Assembly: GCA_024404095.1 (NCBI GenBank)
Contig: JAKSQO010000027.1
Coordinates: forward strand, 1 to 41,132
DNA length: 41,132 nucleotides
DNA from: Clostridia bacterium
GTDB taxonomy: Bacteria > Bacillota > Clostridia > Oscillospirales > Acutalibacteraceae
Direction of reading: 5' to 3'
The position numbers were made by a program, and so were the translations under genes. Every line of letters starts with the position of its first letter. The stretch's first letter is position 1. The notes under the pieces are model-generated. The model saw nothing but the letters and a program-made list of their open reading frames with translations, did no database searches and was not told where the DNA came from. Below, in pieces: positions 17,801-26,086 of this stretch.

Positions 17801-20800
17801 TAAACTGTTCAACTATCTCCTTTGGAAGCCAAGTTGCACCCAATCTTACGGATATTTCGCTTGCTGTCAGGTCTTTTGGCTGAACGCCCTCAAGAGCCTT
17901 AACATTAGGAGCGTAATCTTCGGGATATATCTCCGCAGTTTTCCGAGCCAGTGCAAGTTTCTCTCTGACATTGCCTGACAGATATTCGTCTGCGGGCAAA
18001 TACTTTTCGTGACCGTCGCCCTCATAAGTATGAAGCGGGTTTAAAAAGATAACGCCTTTAAGGTCGGAATACAGTTCTTCTTCGGTTTTACCCGTAAGAT
18101 TTGACATATATTCAATATCAACCCTTGTCTTTTCGGCAAGTGATAAAGCGAGTGCTTCCGAAGCGGTATCAACAGAAGTAACGATTACTTTCTGCTTAAT
18201 TGTACGCTTTGAAAACATATCGGCTTTTCTTACAAAATTACCGTCATCATCAAGAACCTCAAGAGAACAGAGCAAACAGTAAGAATTATCCGAGCCGAAA
18301 ACAGTATTATTTGCACGGGAATTGATTATGCCGTACTTCTTTGTAAAGCTGTCATAAAGCTCGTTAAGCTCCGCCTGCGCTTTCTGAATATCCTCATCAG
18401 GGTAATCTTCTGTCTGTATTTCAATAAGGTTACGGACACTTTCTCTGATTTTTACCAAGCCTTTAATTCGGCTTTCGGCTGTTGCGGAAACATCAACCGG
18501 AGTCATACGGCTGTTTTCACGATAATAGATTTTACCGTCAACAACTGTGAAGCTAAAGTTCTTAACATCGGGATCGGCGGGAATTGAATCATCAACCGCA
18601 TCTTCATCAAGATCTTCAATCTCATATTCCGAAATCTGACCGTGGATATTCTGTATAGAATCATGCAGCATTTCTGATAAATCCTGTCCCTCGTCAGCGA
18701 CACATGCAGGTGTCGGACCGTAGGGACCGGAAATCATCTGCATTTCGCCCATAATCATATCCGGGTTATCAACGAAATACTGATTCATCTTTATACCGTT
18801 TTCATCTGTGGAAAGATGAACCCAATCGGGTTCGTAATCCACCATACGGTCACGCTTCTGTAAAAAGATAATATCGGAGGTTACTTCCGTTCCGGCGTTT
18901 TTCTTAAATGTGTCATTAGGAAGTCTTATCGCACCGAGCAAATCACACCTCTGTGCGATATATTTTCTGACAGACGGATTCTCCTTATCAAGCGTGCCTT
19001 TTGAGGTAATAAAAGCGACTATTCCTCCGGGGCGAACCTTATCAATGGTTCGTGCAAAGAAATAGTCGTGAATAAGGAAATTGTATTTGTCGTATTTTTT
19101 GTCGGGTATCTTAAAATCCCCGAAGGGAACATTACCGAGGGCAACATCAAAGAAACTGTCCGGTAAGGCTGTTTCTTCAAAGCCCTGCACCGCTATACTT
19201 GATTTCTGGTAAAGCTGCTGGGCTATTCTGCCGGAAACACTGTCAAGCTCAACGCCGTAAACCTTTGATTCATTCATATTATCAGGTATCATTCCGATGA
19301 AATTGCCGATACCGCAGGAGGGTTCAAGGATATTGCCGTTCTTAAATCCCATATTCCCGAGTGCTTCATACATTGCGTTTATTACCTCGGGTGGAGTATA
19401 GAATGCCGTAAGTGATGATTCTCTTGCGGCTTCATATTCTTCGGGTGAAAGCGTTGTATAAAGTTCGGTAAACTCATCTGCCCAGGAAGCGTTATTCTCG
19501 TCAAAGGCTTCAGATAAGCCTCCCCAACCTACATATTTAGCGAGGATTGCCTGTTCTTCGGGTGTTGCCAGTCGGTTTTCAAACTCAATATTATGAAGCG
19601 TATTTATAGCTTCAATATTATTTCTGAACCGCTGTTTCTTACCTTCGCCCTGATACAAGTCCATAGGAATTGAGAACTGATTTCTCCCAGCTTCGGTTAT
19701 TTCAGGATGAAGCACATTAGGCGACATCTTATGATGTTTTGCTGCTTTCGGAGCAGATAATGTCAGTTCGGGTACTACCTCATTATCCTTTTCGGTTTTA
19801 TCAATAGCATCAGCAATACTCTCAACTTCTGCTGTAATGTCAACAGGTTCACTGTCTGTCTTAATATACGGTGAATCAATAATATCTGAACCTGCCGGCA
19901 TTGTATCAAGTGAATCAAGAAAATCTCTTGATACTGTATTGCCGTTTTCATCACGGTAAAACACAAGGTTTATAGGAACACCGTAATACAGTTCTTCCTT
20001 AATATCCTTAACGAACTGATATTCGCTTGTGTATTCTATGGATTCCTTAACTTTACCGTCAGAAGAAAGATAATCAATTCTGCCCACCGGGAATGAATTA
20101 ACAGGTTCTTCCTTATTGCCTGATGAAAGAAGCACATTCTTTCTGCTGCCGTCTTCTTCCGCTGTTGATATTGCAACATCAAAACCACGTTCAAGAAGCA
20201 TATTCATATATGTTTCAAGTCGGTTCGACGGCATACCCACCATAGGAATACGGTCAACATCATTAACAGTTCTCTGAGTCAGAACAAGGTCAAGGCTTTC
20301 TGCAACCTTCGGAGCGTTTTCACCCATAACCTCATAAAAATCTCCGACCTGATAAAGAAGTATCGCATCGGGATTTTCACTCTGTTCCTGCTTGTAGCTG
20401 TCATAAATAGAAATCGGCTGCACCGGCTCTATTTCACCGATATAGCTTTCAATCTCTTTATATATGCTGACAAAGTTTTCGGGAGTGAAATCCGTATAGT
20501 CGGGAGTAGTGTTGTACTCATTATCAGCTTCGGCAAAGTAGATTGTATTCACATCTGCCAACACCTGATCCGCAGCTTCATCAATATAGTTACGAAGCGT
20601 TTTTGCCTGTTCCGCCTTATCATCTGATTCAAGGTTTATCGGATAATCGTTGCAGAACTCCATAAAGGTTCTGAAACTCATTGAATTGCTGACATACTGT
20701 GCGCCTGCCGTAGCATCGGGATTAAGGTACAGCCAAGTTATTGTTTCTGTTGACCTATTAAGATAGATGTGGTCAACCGTATTGTTCAATAGACTTTCCG

Positions 20801-23357
20801 ACACAAGTTCAGGCTCGCCCTTTTCTTCTTCAGCAAGTTTAAGGAACTTATCATTCAGAGGATTTTCCTTAATCTTTTTATCAAACTCCGAACGGGACAT
20901 TACCTTGTTGATTATGGGAAATTCCGAATCAAAGAGAGATACCTCATCTTCTCCAAGACTTAATATATCATAAGCCTTTATGCCGATATGAACTGTATCT
21001 CCAAGAGAAAACTCATATACCTTTTCGGGTTCGGGAGGCGGATTCAGTTCATCGAATGTCGGTTCAAACGGTTTTACAATATCACCGGACAGCAAGTTAA
21101 GCACATTCTGACAGCGTTCCGTCAGATGAGTATTTTCAGCTATGATTTTATTCATCGCTTCTCTCATTTTCGGAAGAACAAAGACATTTTCATTTGTTGC
21201 GAAAATATAGTCCTTCTTTTCGCTCCAAACGAACCTGTTACTTGCACTTATATAATCATAGCTATTCAGCTTTGAGGCATCGTTACCCAAGCTGTCCTGA
21301 AAATCATTGTAATCACGAATAATTGAGTTGTATTCATCTGCGATTTTCTGACGTTCCTGCCGGAGTTCCCTTTCACGCACATAAACGGGATAGTATTCTT
21401 TTTCTTCTGCTGTTAGATAACGGTCAGCCTTAATGAGTTCGGTTATTCTTTTAGCAGCCTTATTCCAAGAAATGGTTACCGAAGCGTAACCGGGCTGGCC
21501 TTTCCAGCTGCGATAGATTTGAATACCCTTGCCGTCATGACTTTCAGAATATCCGCTGCCCGGAATGGCATCCGAAGAACCGCCTATACCGTAATGGTCT
21601 TTAAGCACTTTAGCAAGATCTTCTGTAGATATGTCTTCACTACACAACTCAAAGACCTGACATTTAAAGTCTTTTCCATTTCTTGATATGACATAATCAA
21701 CAGCCGCCTGCGGTAAAGAAAGATTGTCTCCTTTTTCAGCTATTCTGTTGTCAATGCTCTGAATCTGCTCAAATTCACTTGCAAGGAAACGTTCTTCCGG
21801 TTCAAGCCAAGTATCGAGCAGCATCATTCCGTAGATATGGTCTGCAACAGACCACCATTTCATATAGTCTTCTTTTTCGCGGGAAGTATAGGAACCTCGC
21901 CACAGATGAAGGCAATCATCGTATGCACGATAACCTGCACGCTGTCCGCTATCAAGTATCTGTTCGATATATGTGTTGTCAAAATACTGCTTAATAAAAT
22001 TACCACGCTCATCACGGTTACTGTTTTCCGCAAAGAACGTGGCAATTTCCACTCTGCTGTCTTTAAGTTTTTCGCAGGTGCGAATCAGCTCGTTTTTTTC
22101 CTCGGGAGCGTAATAATACGGTATTCCGCCGCCCTTATTCCAGTCATGATGACTTAGTTGTAAACCAACTCGTTCAGAACGATCTCTTCCGCTGAATTGC
22201 GGATATTGTTCATCATCTGAACCCACTTCATCTGATCTTCCGCCTTGAGCTGTTCTGTCACTCCCTGTTCCTTCGCCATTGCTTTCACTATCGATTCCAT
22301 CATCTCGAAAGCCTGCTGATTTATCTGATACAGATGCTCCTGAAGTTCGTTCCCCATCGTCAGATGTGTAAACAGTGCTTTTCTGTGCTCCATCAGATAA
22401 GATTTCCTCAGACGCCCGTACTTGCCCAGCGGCGGATAATCCTTCGTCGGAGGCAGTATCAGGTCGGGAATCAGATAGTCGCCCTTCTTCGTGTAAGTGA
22501 TCTCCTGTTTCATCGTTATCGCTCCTTTCGGTTTCTGTGGTTTTGCTTACGTCAACATCATACATACTTGTTTGTGATTTATCAAATGTGCGATTTATAT
22601 TTTTTTCTAAAGAATGTATGTTTCTTACTGTGCTTTCAATCTCACGCAATCCCATTTCAGCTATATCACTTGAAGCAGTACCGAGAACTTCAATTACGCC
22701 TCTTGTGTTAAAGTTATATAGCTGATTAAAATCTTCAAATGTAAAATATGAATCCGCATCCAGTCCGCAGCGGCTCATCATCATATATGCTACGGAGTTT
22801 GACACAAGGTCTCTGAACAATACGGAAATTGAATCTTCGTCAAGTTCTTCAAGGAAGCTGTCTTCTTTCTGCTCAATAAGGTCTCTGAGATAATCCGAGA
22901 AATTATCCTCACTGAGATTCTTTGCCGTTGACTTAATACTGTCGGGAAATGAAGATTTATCTGACAAATCGCCGAAAGTGCTTTCAAGGTCTTCGGTAAT
23001 GTTATCGTAATACCTTTCATTGACACTCCATAAATATACTTCTTCATTTCTGCGACTGTTTGTATCGGATACGTCAAAAACATATCTTAACCTTGGCTTC
23101 TCAAAGCGATTGTCAATAAGTGCAATTCCGTGAGTTCCTTTATTTACCCATCGGTCAAAACGTGTGTTCCACACATTTATTTCTGCGCAGGCTGTTGCGT
23201 GAGGTCGCTGTGCATAGATTAACACCTGATCTGGGAAGCTGTATTTATAGTTATTAGCCACAGTTTTTAAAAGTGACTGCCACTTATCAGGTGATTCAGT
23301 TGAATCCAACAGTTCGTTATTGTAGGCAGCAGTAATAATCTGATATTTACTTGCCAC
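14892..23357 (-). CDS. Giant DNA methylase-helicase (N6-MTase plus SNF2-type helicase)
   Basis: This is one 2821-aa multidomain protein. Residues 1-110 form an ArdC-like N-terminal domain. Residues 270-400 are a Ser/Asp/Gly-rich linker. About 985-1070 resembles MutS domain I, including GDFYE at 1005-1009. About 1090-1160 is a YodL/LPD-like module. An N6-adenine methyltransferase follows, with EPSCGIGNF at 1345-1353 and NVPF at 1409-1412 (NVPF in place of the common NPPF). A superfamily 2 helicase has VGAGKTFEM from 2021, DEAH at 2183-2186, GTPISNS near 2235 and a C-terminal GRIIRQGNENPE motif. It starts at a GTG after GAGGTGAT. Family members are thought to protect or remodel DNA during transfer or establishment; target site unknown. 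Confidence 0.92.
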   Translation of the reverse strand: MASKYQIITAAYNNELLDSTESPDKWQSLLKTVANNYKYSFPDQVLIYAQRPHATACAEINVWNTRFDRWVNKGTHGIALIDNRFEKPRLRYVFDVSDTNSRRNEEVYLWSVNERYYDNITEDLESTFGDLSDKSSFPDSIKSTAKNLSEDNFSDYLRDLIEQKEDSFLEELDEDSISVLFRDLVSNSVAYMMMSRCGLDADSYFTFEDFNQLYNFNTRGVIEVLGTASSDIAEMGLREIESTVRNIHSLEKNINRTFDKSQTSMYDVDVSKTTETERSDNDETGDHLHEEGRLSDSRPDTASDEGLSAAGQVRASEEILSDGAQKSTVYTSDDGERTSGASVSDKSAGFRDDGIDSESNGEGTGSDRTAQGGRSDEVGSDDEQYPQFSGRDRSERVGLQLSHHDWNKGGGIPYYYAPEEKNELIRTCEKLKDSRVEIATFFAENSNRDERGNFIKQYFDNTYIEQILDSGQRAGYRAYDDCLHLWRGSYTSREKEDYMKWWSVADHIYGMMLLDTWLEPEERFLASEFEQIQSIDNRIAEKGDNLSLPQAAVDYVISRNGKDFKCQVFELCSEDISTEDLAKVLKDHYGIGGSSDAIPGSGYSESHDGKGIQIYRSWKGQPGYASVTISWNKAAKRITELIKADRYLTAEEKEYYPVYVRERELRQERQKIADEYNSIIRDYNDFQDSLGNDASKLNSYDYISASNRFVWSEKKDYIFATNENVFVLPKMREAMNKIIAENTHLTERCQNVLNLLSGDIVKPFEPTFDELNPPPEPEKVYEFSLGDTVHIGIKAYDILSLGEDEVSLFDSEFPIINKVMSRSEFDKKIKENPLNDKFLKLAEEEKGEPELVSESLLNNTVDHIYLNRSTETITWLYLNPDATAGAQYVSNSMSFRTFMEFCNDYPINLESDDKAEQAKTLRNYIDEAADQVLADVNTIYFAEADNEYNTTPDYTDFTPENFVSIYKEIESYIGEIEPVQPISIYDSYKQEQSENPDAILLYQVGDFYEVMGENAPKVAESLDLVLTQRTVNDVDRIPMVGMPSNRLETYMNMLLERGFDVAISTAEEDGSRKNVLLSSGNKEEPVNSFPVGRIDYLSSDGKVKESIEYTSEYQFVKDIKEELYYGVPINLVFYRDENGNTVSRDFLDSLDTMPAGSDIIDSPYIKTDSEPVDITAEVESIADAIDKTEKDNEVVPELTLSAPKAAKHHKMSPNVLHPEITEAGRNQFSIPMDLYQGEGKKQRFRNNIEAINTLHNIEFENRLATPEEQAILAKYVGWGGLSEAFDENNASWADEFTELYTTLSPEEYEAARESSLTAFYTPPEVINAMYEALGNMGFKNGNILEPSCGIGNFIGMIPDNMNESKVYGVELDSVSGRIAQQLYQKSSIAVQGFEETALPDSFFDVALGNVPFGDFKIPDKKYDKYNFLIHDYFFARTIDKVRPGGIVAFITSKGTLDKENPSVRKYIAQRCDLLGAIRLPNDTFKKNAGTEVTSDIIFLQKRDRMVDYEPDWVHLSTDENGIKMNQYFVDNPDMIMGEMQMISGPYGPTPACVADEGQDLSEMLHDSIQNIHGQISEYEIEDLDEDAVDDSIPADPDVKNFSFTVVDGKIYYRENSRMTPVDVSATAESRIKGLVKIRESVRNLIEIQTEDYPDEDIQKAQAELNELYDSFTKKYGIINSRANNTVFGSDNSYCLLCSLEVLDDDGNFVRKADMFSKRTIKQKVIVTSVDTASEALALSLAEKTRVDIEYMSNLTGKTEEELYSDLKGVIFLNPLHTYEGDGHEKYLPADEYLSGNVREKLALARKTAEIYPEDYAPNVKALEGVQPKDLTASEISVRLGATWLPKEIVEQFMFELFDTPRYCQWNIHVNFAKYTGEWNIDGKTYDRGNVKANSTYGTTRINGYKIIEQTLNLKDVRIFDYVEDENGNKKPVLNKKETAIAQGKQELIKEAFADWIWKDPERRDKLCKLYNEKFNSNRPREYDGDHLNFVGMNPEITLRKHQVDAIAHIIYGGNTLLAHEVGAGKTFEMVAAAQESKRLGLCNKSLFVVPNHLIGQWATEYLQLYPSANILVATKKDFETKNRKKFCARIATGDYDAIIIGHSQFEKIPMSIERQRYILEQQMHEVLDGIAELKAKRGDKFSVKQLEQTKKTITAKLAKLNDQSRKDDVVTFEELGVDRIFIDEAHYFKNLAVFTKMRNVGGISQTEAQKSSDLYMKCRYLDEITGGRGIVFATGTPISNSMVELYTMQKYLQYNTLRRNDLLHFDAWASTFGETVTAIELSPEGTGYRAKTRFAKFHNLPELMSMFKEVADIQTADMLKLPVPDAKFHNVVLKPSEHQKRFVESLSERAERVRNKMVSSDVDNMLLITNDGRKLALDQRLINDALPDYESGKVAACADEIYSIWDRTTPERSSQLVFCDLSTPHGDGKFNVYDDLRKKLTEKGIPEEEIAFIHEANSEVQKKELFGKVRNGQVRVLIGSTSKMGAGTNVQKHLCALHHLDTPWRPADLSQRNGRIIRQGNENPEVDIFTYVTENTFDSYLYQLVENKQKFIGQIMTSKSPVRSAEDVDEQALSYAEIKMLATGNPHIKEKMDLDVSVSKLKLLKANHLSQHYALEDKILKDYPAKIAVLEQRIVGFDEDIKCRDENTCPNEDGFSPMVIKGITYTDKKEAGTALIEACKAMTSPEPVEVGSYRGFRIELSFDSYSKEFNAALKNELRHTTPLGSDIFGNIIRLDNTLNAFAERQIACREQLDNTKVQLANAKVEVEAPFPHEEELTQKSARLAELNALLNLDKKDNEIVDGEVADEESPERKSKDRGDAR
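22154..22513 (-). CDS. tnpV: TnpV, nested out of frame inside the giant methylase gene
   Basis: This 119-aa protein matches transposon-encoded TnpV: a start like MKQEITYTKKGDYLIPDL, then PPLGKYGRLRKSYLMEH, and an end with EEIVLNELVY. It lies on the same strand as the 2821-aa gene but in a different frame. It corresponds to residues 282-401 of that protein, exactly its Ser/Asp/Gly-rich linker. It has its own AGGAG site seven bases before the ATG. TnpV proteins occur in Tn4451/Tn1549-like elements, but their function is not established. Confidence 0.8.
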   Translation of the reverse strand: MKQEITYTKKGDYLIPDLILPPTKDYPPLGKYGRLRKSYLMEHRKALFTHLTMGNELQEHLYQINQQAFEMMESIVKAMAKEQGVTEQLKAEDQMKWVQMMNNIRNSAEEIVLNELVYN

Positions 23358-23368
23358 TACATATCACC

Positions 23369-23602
23369 TCATTTAGAATTAAAAAGGAATTCAAACAATT
23401 CGCCGTCGCTTACAGCTTTCTGCATTGCGCATATAATGCAGAATTCTTCATTGGTTAAATCTACAAAACCTTCAACCATATCTTTTGCTGTCAGTGCAAG
23501 AAATTCAGCTTTGCCTTTAACACCGGTTTCCTGCAGTCTTTTAATTACTTTAAGTTTTTTCTGAGTTTCCGCTGAAACTTTTGTCTTTTCCTGTTTCGGC
23601 AT
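23369..23602 (-). CDS. Small helical protein upstream of the giant methylase gene
   Basis: This 77-aa protein begins with a Lys-rich segment (MPKQEKTKVS) followed by predicted helices. No family was recognised. GGAAGG lies nine bases before the ATG, and the gene ends 11 bases before the GTG of the giant gene, so it is probably co-translated with it. Two cysteines occur in FCIICAM, a pair too small on its own to call a metal site. Confidence 0.65.
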   Translation of the reverse strand: MPKQEKTKVSAETQKKLKVIKRLQETGVKGKAEFLALTAKDMVEGFVDLTNEEFCIICAMQKAVSDGELFEFLFNSK

Positions 23603-23723
23603 TTTTATCTACCTTCCTTTCGTTATTAAAATTATCAAATAGCTTTTTATAGCATATATTGCAGACATTACCGTTATGGTATCTGCAATTAAAGCAGCCA
23701 CGCTGCTTCATATTAACTTTCAT
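23550..23723 (-). CDS. Small four-cysteine protein overlapping the next gene
   Basis: This 57-aa reading frame, too short for routine calling, has a possible zinc-binding arrangement CFNC (10-13) and CNIC (21-24) near its N-terminus and a charged, probably disordered tail. It overlaps the start of the following gene by 53 bp in another frame. Its start has only an AGGG at about 12 bases, so expression is uncertain; an in-frame ATG at 23711 (MKQRGC) is an alternative. Confidence 0.45.
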   Translation of the reverse strand: MKVNMKQRGCFNCRYHNGNVCNICYKKLFDNFNNERKVDKNAETGKDKSFSGNSEKT

Positions 23724-23741
23724 TTTTTACGATAACCCTTG

Positions 23742-24287
23742 TCATCGTGCCTCACCTCGGCTCTTCTGTACAGTAGGAAGCCTCCAGCCGTAAACCTTCG
23801 CTATATCATCACCAAGTCTTGTTGTTAAACGGGTAATGTCGGCTCTGGTTACTGTACCGTCATAGATTTTTCCTTTCAAATTCTCAATTTGTGTATCAGA
23901 AGTACCGTCTTTAAATTTTCTGTATAAATAGTGATTGGTACCGTCATGATGAACTGCATCACAGCGTAAATCACCGTATTTATCAACATACCATGTTGAA
24001 TAATCAGTGTCCGAATACAGACAGTCCTTTATGTTTCCGCTGTCAATAATTTTGTAGCCGCTGAATCTTCCGTTCCAGCGACCTAAATCAGCGATAACGA
24101 TAATAGGAGTTGAAAGCTGAATATTGAGATTTGTTCTTTCATCGTAAAGATAATCATTGTTTATCTCATACATAAGCTCCTGTCTTTCGTTGTCTGTCAT
24201 TTCGGGATACTGTTCTTCGAGGTCATCCTTCCAGTCCTCATAATCAAGGTCATAGTTGCTCCAGATAATATGCTTATTATCAGCCAC
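23742..24287 (-). CDS. Conserved conjugation-element protein of unknown function
   Basis: This 181-aa acidic protein begins with a segment IIWSNYDLDYEDW and carries further recognisable blocks YEINNDYLYDERTNL, IVIADLGRWNGR and ITRLTTRLGDDIA. I recognise the pattern as recurring beside methylase/helicase genes in Clostridial elements but know no function. I prefer the GTG at 24287 (AGGTG six bases before it) over the GTG at 24296, which lies too close to its putative ribosome site. It overlaps the upstream gene by 8 bp. Confidence 0.72.
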   Translation of the reverse strand: MADNKHIIWSNYDLDYEDWKDDLEEQYPEMTDNERQELMYEINNDYLYDERTNLNIQLSTPIIVIADLGRWNGRFSGYKIIDSGNIKDCLYSDTDYSTWYVDKYGDLRCDAVHHDGTNHYLYRKFKDGTSDTQIENLKGKIYDGTVTRADITRLTTRLGDDIAKVYGWRLPTVQKSRGEAR

Positions 24288-24573
24288 CGCTATCACCTGT
24301 CCTGAACAGACTGTCAGAGTTAATAAAGATATAGGTCATAAGAAGCCATATAAGGTCAGAGGCTTCTTTTGCTGTGAGCGTTATTCTGTTGCAGGCAGCG
24401 CCTTCATCATCAGTAAAATCAGTCGTATGCTGTCTTACTGTTCTCAGAAGGTTGTTTGCCATATTTTTTTCCTTATCAAAAGGCTGACAATTTGTGTTTG
24501 TTACAAGTGTGTCTTTCAGAAATTTTGTCCATGACCTTTCAATTTCAAGTCTTATAAGTGGTTTTTTTATCAT
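24280..24573 (-). CDS. Small unknown protein in the accessory block
   Basis: This 97-aa protein has no recognised family. The C-terminal part, containing ITLTAKEASDLIWLLM, looks like a hydrophobic helix or buried core helix, while the N-terminus is basic. AGAGG precedes the ATG; an internal ATG (MANNLL, about residue 38) is an alternative. It overlaps the next gene by 8 bp, which supports expression as part of the operon. Confidence 0.55.
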   Translation of the reverse strand: MIKKPLIRLEIERSWTKFLKDTLVTNTNCQPFDKEKNMANNLLRTVRQHTTDFTDDEGAACNRITLTAKEASDLIWLLMTYIFINSDSLFRTGDSGG

Positions 24574-24594
24574 TGGTTTTCCTCTCTTTCGTAA

Positions 24595-24876
24595 TTATCG
24601 GTGTATAAGCGGGCAGGTATCGAATTCAAGGCAGTGACTGCAATCCTCATCGTAAGGACAAACAAAATCATTTCTTTTCCTGAATTCATAAAAGCGTTCA
24701 TCATAATCAAGTTCAAGGTTTCTATCGTATTCCTCAATACTTGATACCAGCTTACCTATTTCTTTTGCAATCTGTGTTACGCACACTTTCAGAATAATAT
24801 CTCTGGTTGCTCTGCACCTTTTGCAAAGGTAGTCTTCCCCTGCTCTTTTGCCGCAATATCTGCATTTGTTTTTCAT
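24595..24876 (-). CDS. Zinc-ribbon-like protein
   Basis: This 93-aa protein opens with CRYCG and CKRCR (C5, C8, C18, C21), a classic four-cysteine zinc ribbon, and has three or four further cysteines near the C-terminus (CPYDEDCSHC and CPL). The middle is a charged helix. It could bind nucleic acid or act as an adaptor. AGGAG lies nine bases before the ATG, and the ATG overlaps the upstream stop by 4 bp. Confidence 0.7.
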   Translation of the reverse strand: MKNKCRYCGKRAGEDYLCKRCRATRDIILKVCVTQIAKEIGKLVSSIEEYDRNLELDYDERFYEFRKRNDFVCPYDEDCSHCLEFDTCPLIHR

Positions 24877-25820
24877 CTGTCATCGCTCCTGTCTTTTCTT
24901 TTAGGTTTTATGAGTTCACCGTTTGTATCATAGTTTTTCGGGTCTGCCGCAGGTTTGTCCCATCCGAACATTGAACCGACTTCCATTGCCTGTGCCTGCG
25001 CTTTGGTAATGCCGCTGCGCTCATTAAGCTGATTAACCTTCTGTTCCTTTTCGGCAGGTGTTTTAAGGTTATTGCCATAATCAGTCGGGAAATACCCCGA
25101 TTCGCCTTTTTTTACCTGACCGATACAGTCTTCGCTTTCAACATATACATAAGAAAAATCCGGAAGGCTCTTTCTTAACGGAATAACGGTTGATTCATTA
25201 AGTGCCATTTTCTCTGCAAATTCGCAGATATGGAACAGGTTATATCCGACTTCAACATGGTATTCGTCAATATATCTGCACACCTCATCTCTGTCAGAAA
25301 AACCTTTCGTTTTTATTCTTATAGATTCGCCGTCACTAATGCGGAACAGTTCTTTGTAATGCGGAGTAATAAAGCGTATTCCTTTTTCTGCTTCCTTAAT
25401 ATGGCAGTCAAGCCACTCTTTTACATAGCAGTAGCAGTAAAGGTTGTATTCGCCCTTGTTCGGATTCAATCTGAGCAGATATGCGTATTTATCCGTATCT
25501 ACACGAACACCGTAATAATCCTCCGCCATACTCATTTTGCTCTGCGGGGTTGAATAACAGTATTTTGAAAGCGCATTTCTGTTATGCAGAATATCGCCTT
25601 CTTCACGGAGCGAATTTATAACCTCATCAAATTCGTCCTTAAATTCCTGTGTTTTCAGTTCTTTTCGGTAATCGTTCCAACTGCTGAAAAAGCCGTTGCC
25701 GTTTGTGTCCATATCTGCTCTCAAATAGCCTATAAGTCCGGTCTGTGATGAAATCTGTAAACTCTGTGAGAATGTATATTTATCTTCTGTTTCTATGGTA
25801 GGTCTTAAATTCAAGTCCAT
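24873..25820 (-). CDS. DUF4316-like unknown protein
   Basis: This 315-aa protein has an N-terminal region with LIGYLRADMDTNGNGFF and a C-terminal block VGSMFGWDKPAADP that resembles DUF4316/YodL-type proteins of Clostridial conjugative elements. The central part (residues 95-230) contains several aromatic-rich strands. There is no catalytic motif I can name. AGGAG precedes the ATG by about 11 bases, and the gene is coupled to its neighbours by short overlaps. Family assignment is tentative. Confidence 0.65.
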   Translation of the reverse strand: MDLNLRPTIETEDKYTFSQSLQISSQTGLIGYLRADMDTNGNGFFSSWNDYRKELKTQEFKDEFDEVINSLREEGDILHNRNALSKYCYSTPQSKMSMAEDYYGVRVDTDKYAYLLRLNPNKGEYNLYCYCYVKEWLDCHIKEAEKGIRFITPHYKELFRISDGESIRIKTKGFSDRDEVCRYIDEYHVEVGYNLFHICEFAEKMALNESTVIPLRKSLPDFSYVYVESEDCIGQVKKGESGYFPTDYGNNLKTPAEKEQKVNQLNERSGITKAQAQAMEVGSMFGWDKPAADPKNYDTNGELIKPKRKDRSDDR

Positions 25821-26086
25821 TACCGTTCATACTCCTTTCTCTTTTTCGGTTTTTCAATCGGGTGCTGAAGCTCGTGTTCTTTCGCTGCACGTTCAAGTAA
25901 ATCCTTTTCGGCATCTTCACGGGTATTCATATAATGTCCCCAGAAATAATTATTACCGCCGGTACAGCACCATGTAACATAAGCCGCAGGTTCGGCACTA
26001 TTCTTGCCGATAACGAACTCATATTTTCCGATATGAAGCGAATCCGTTATTTCATATCCTGCGTTCATTCTTTTGTCTGACATCAT
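25820..26086 (-). CDS. Small unknown protein related to the upstream gene
   Basis: This 88-aa protein starts with MSDKRMNAGYEITDSLHIG and resembles the start of the neighbouring 198-aa protein (MSDVRKAGDYTIIHEIHIG), so the two appear to share an N-terminal module of about 25 residues. The tail is Lys/Arg/Glu-rich. It sits in a chain of overlapping genes, with the start 4 bp inside the upstream stop. Function is unknown. Confidence 0.65.
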   Translation of the reverse strand: MMSDKRMNAGYEITDSLHIGKYEFVIGKNSAEPAAYVTWCCTGGNNYFWGHYMNTREDAEKDLLERAAKEHELQHPIEKPKKRKEYER

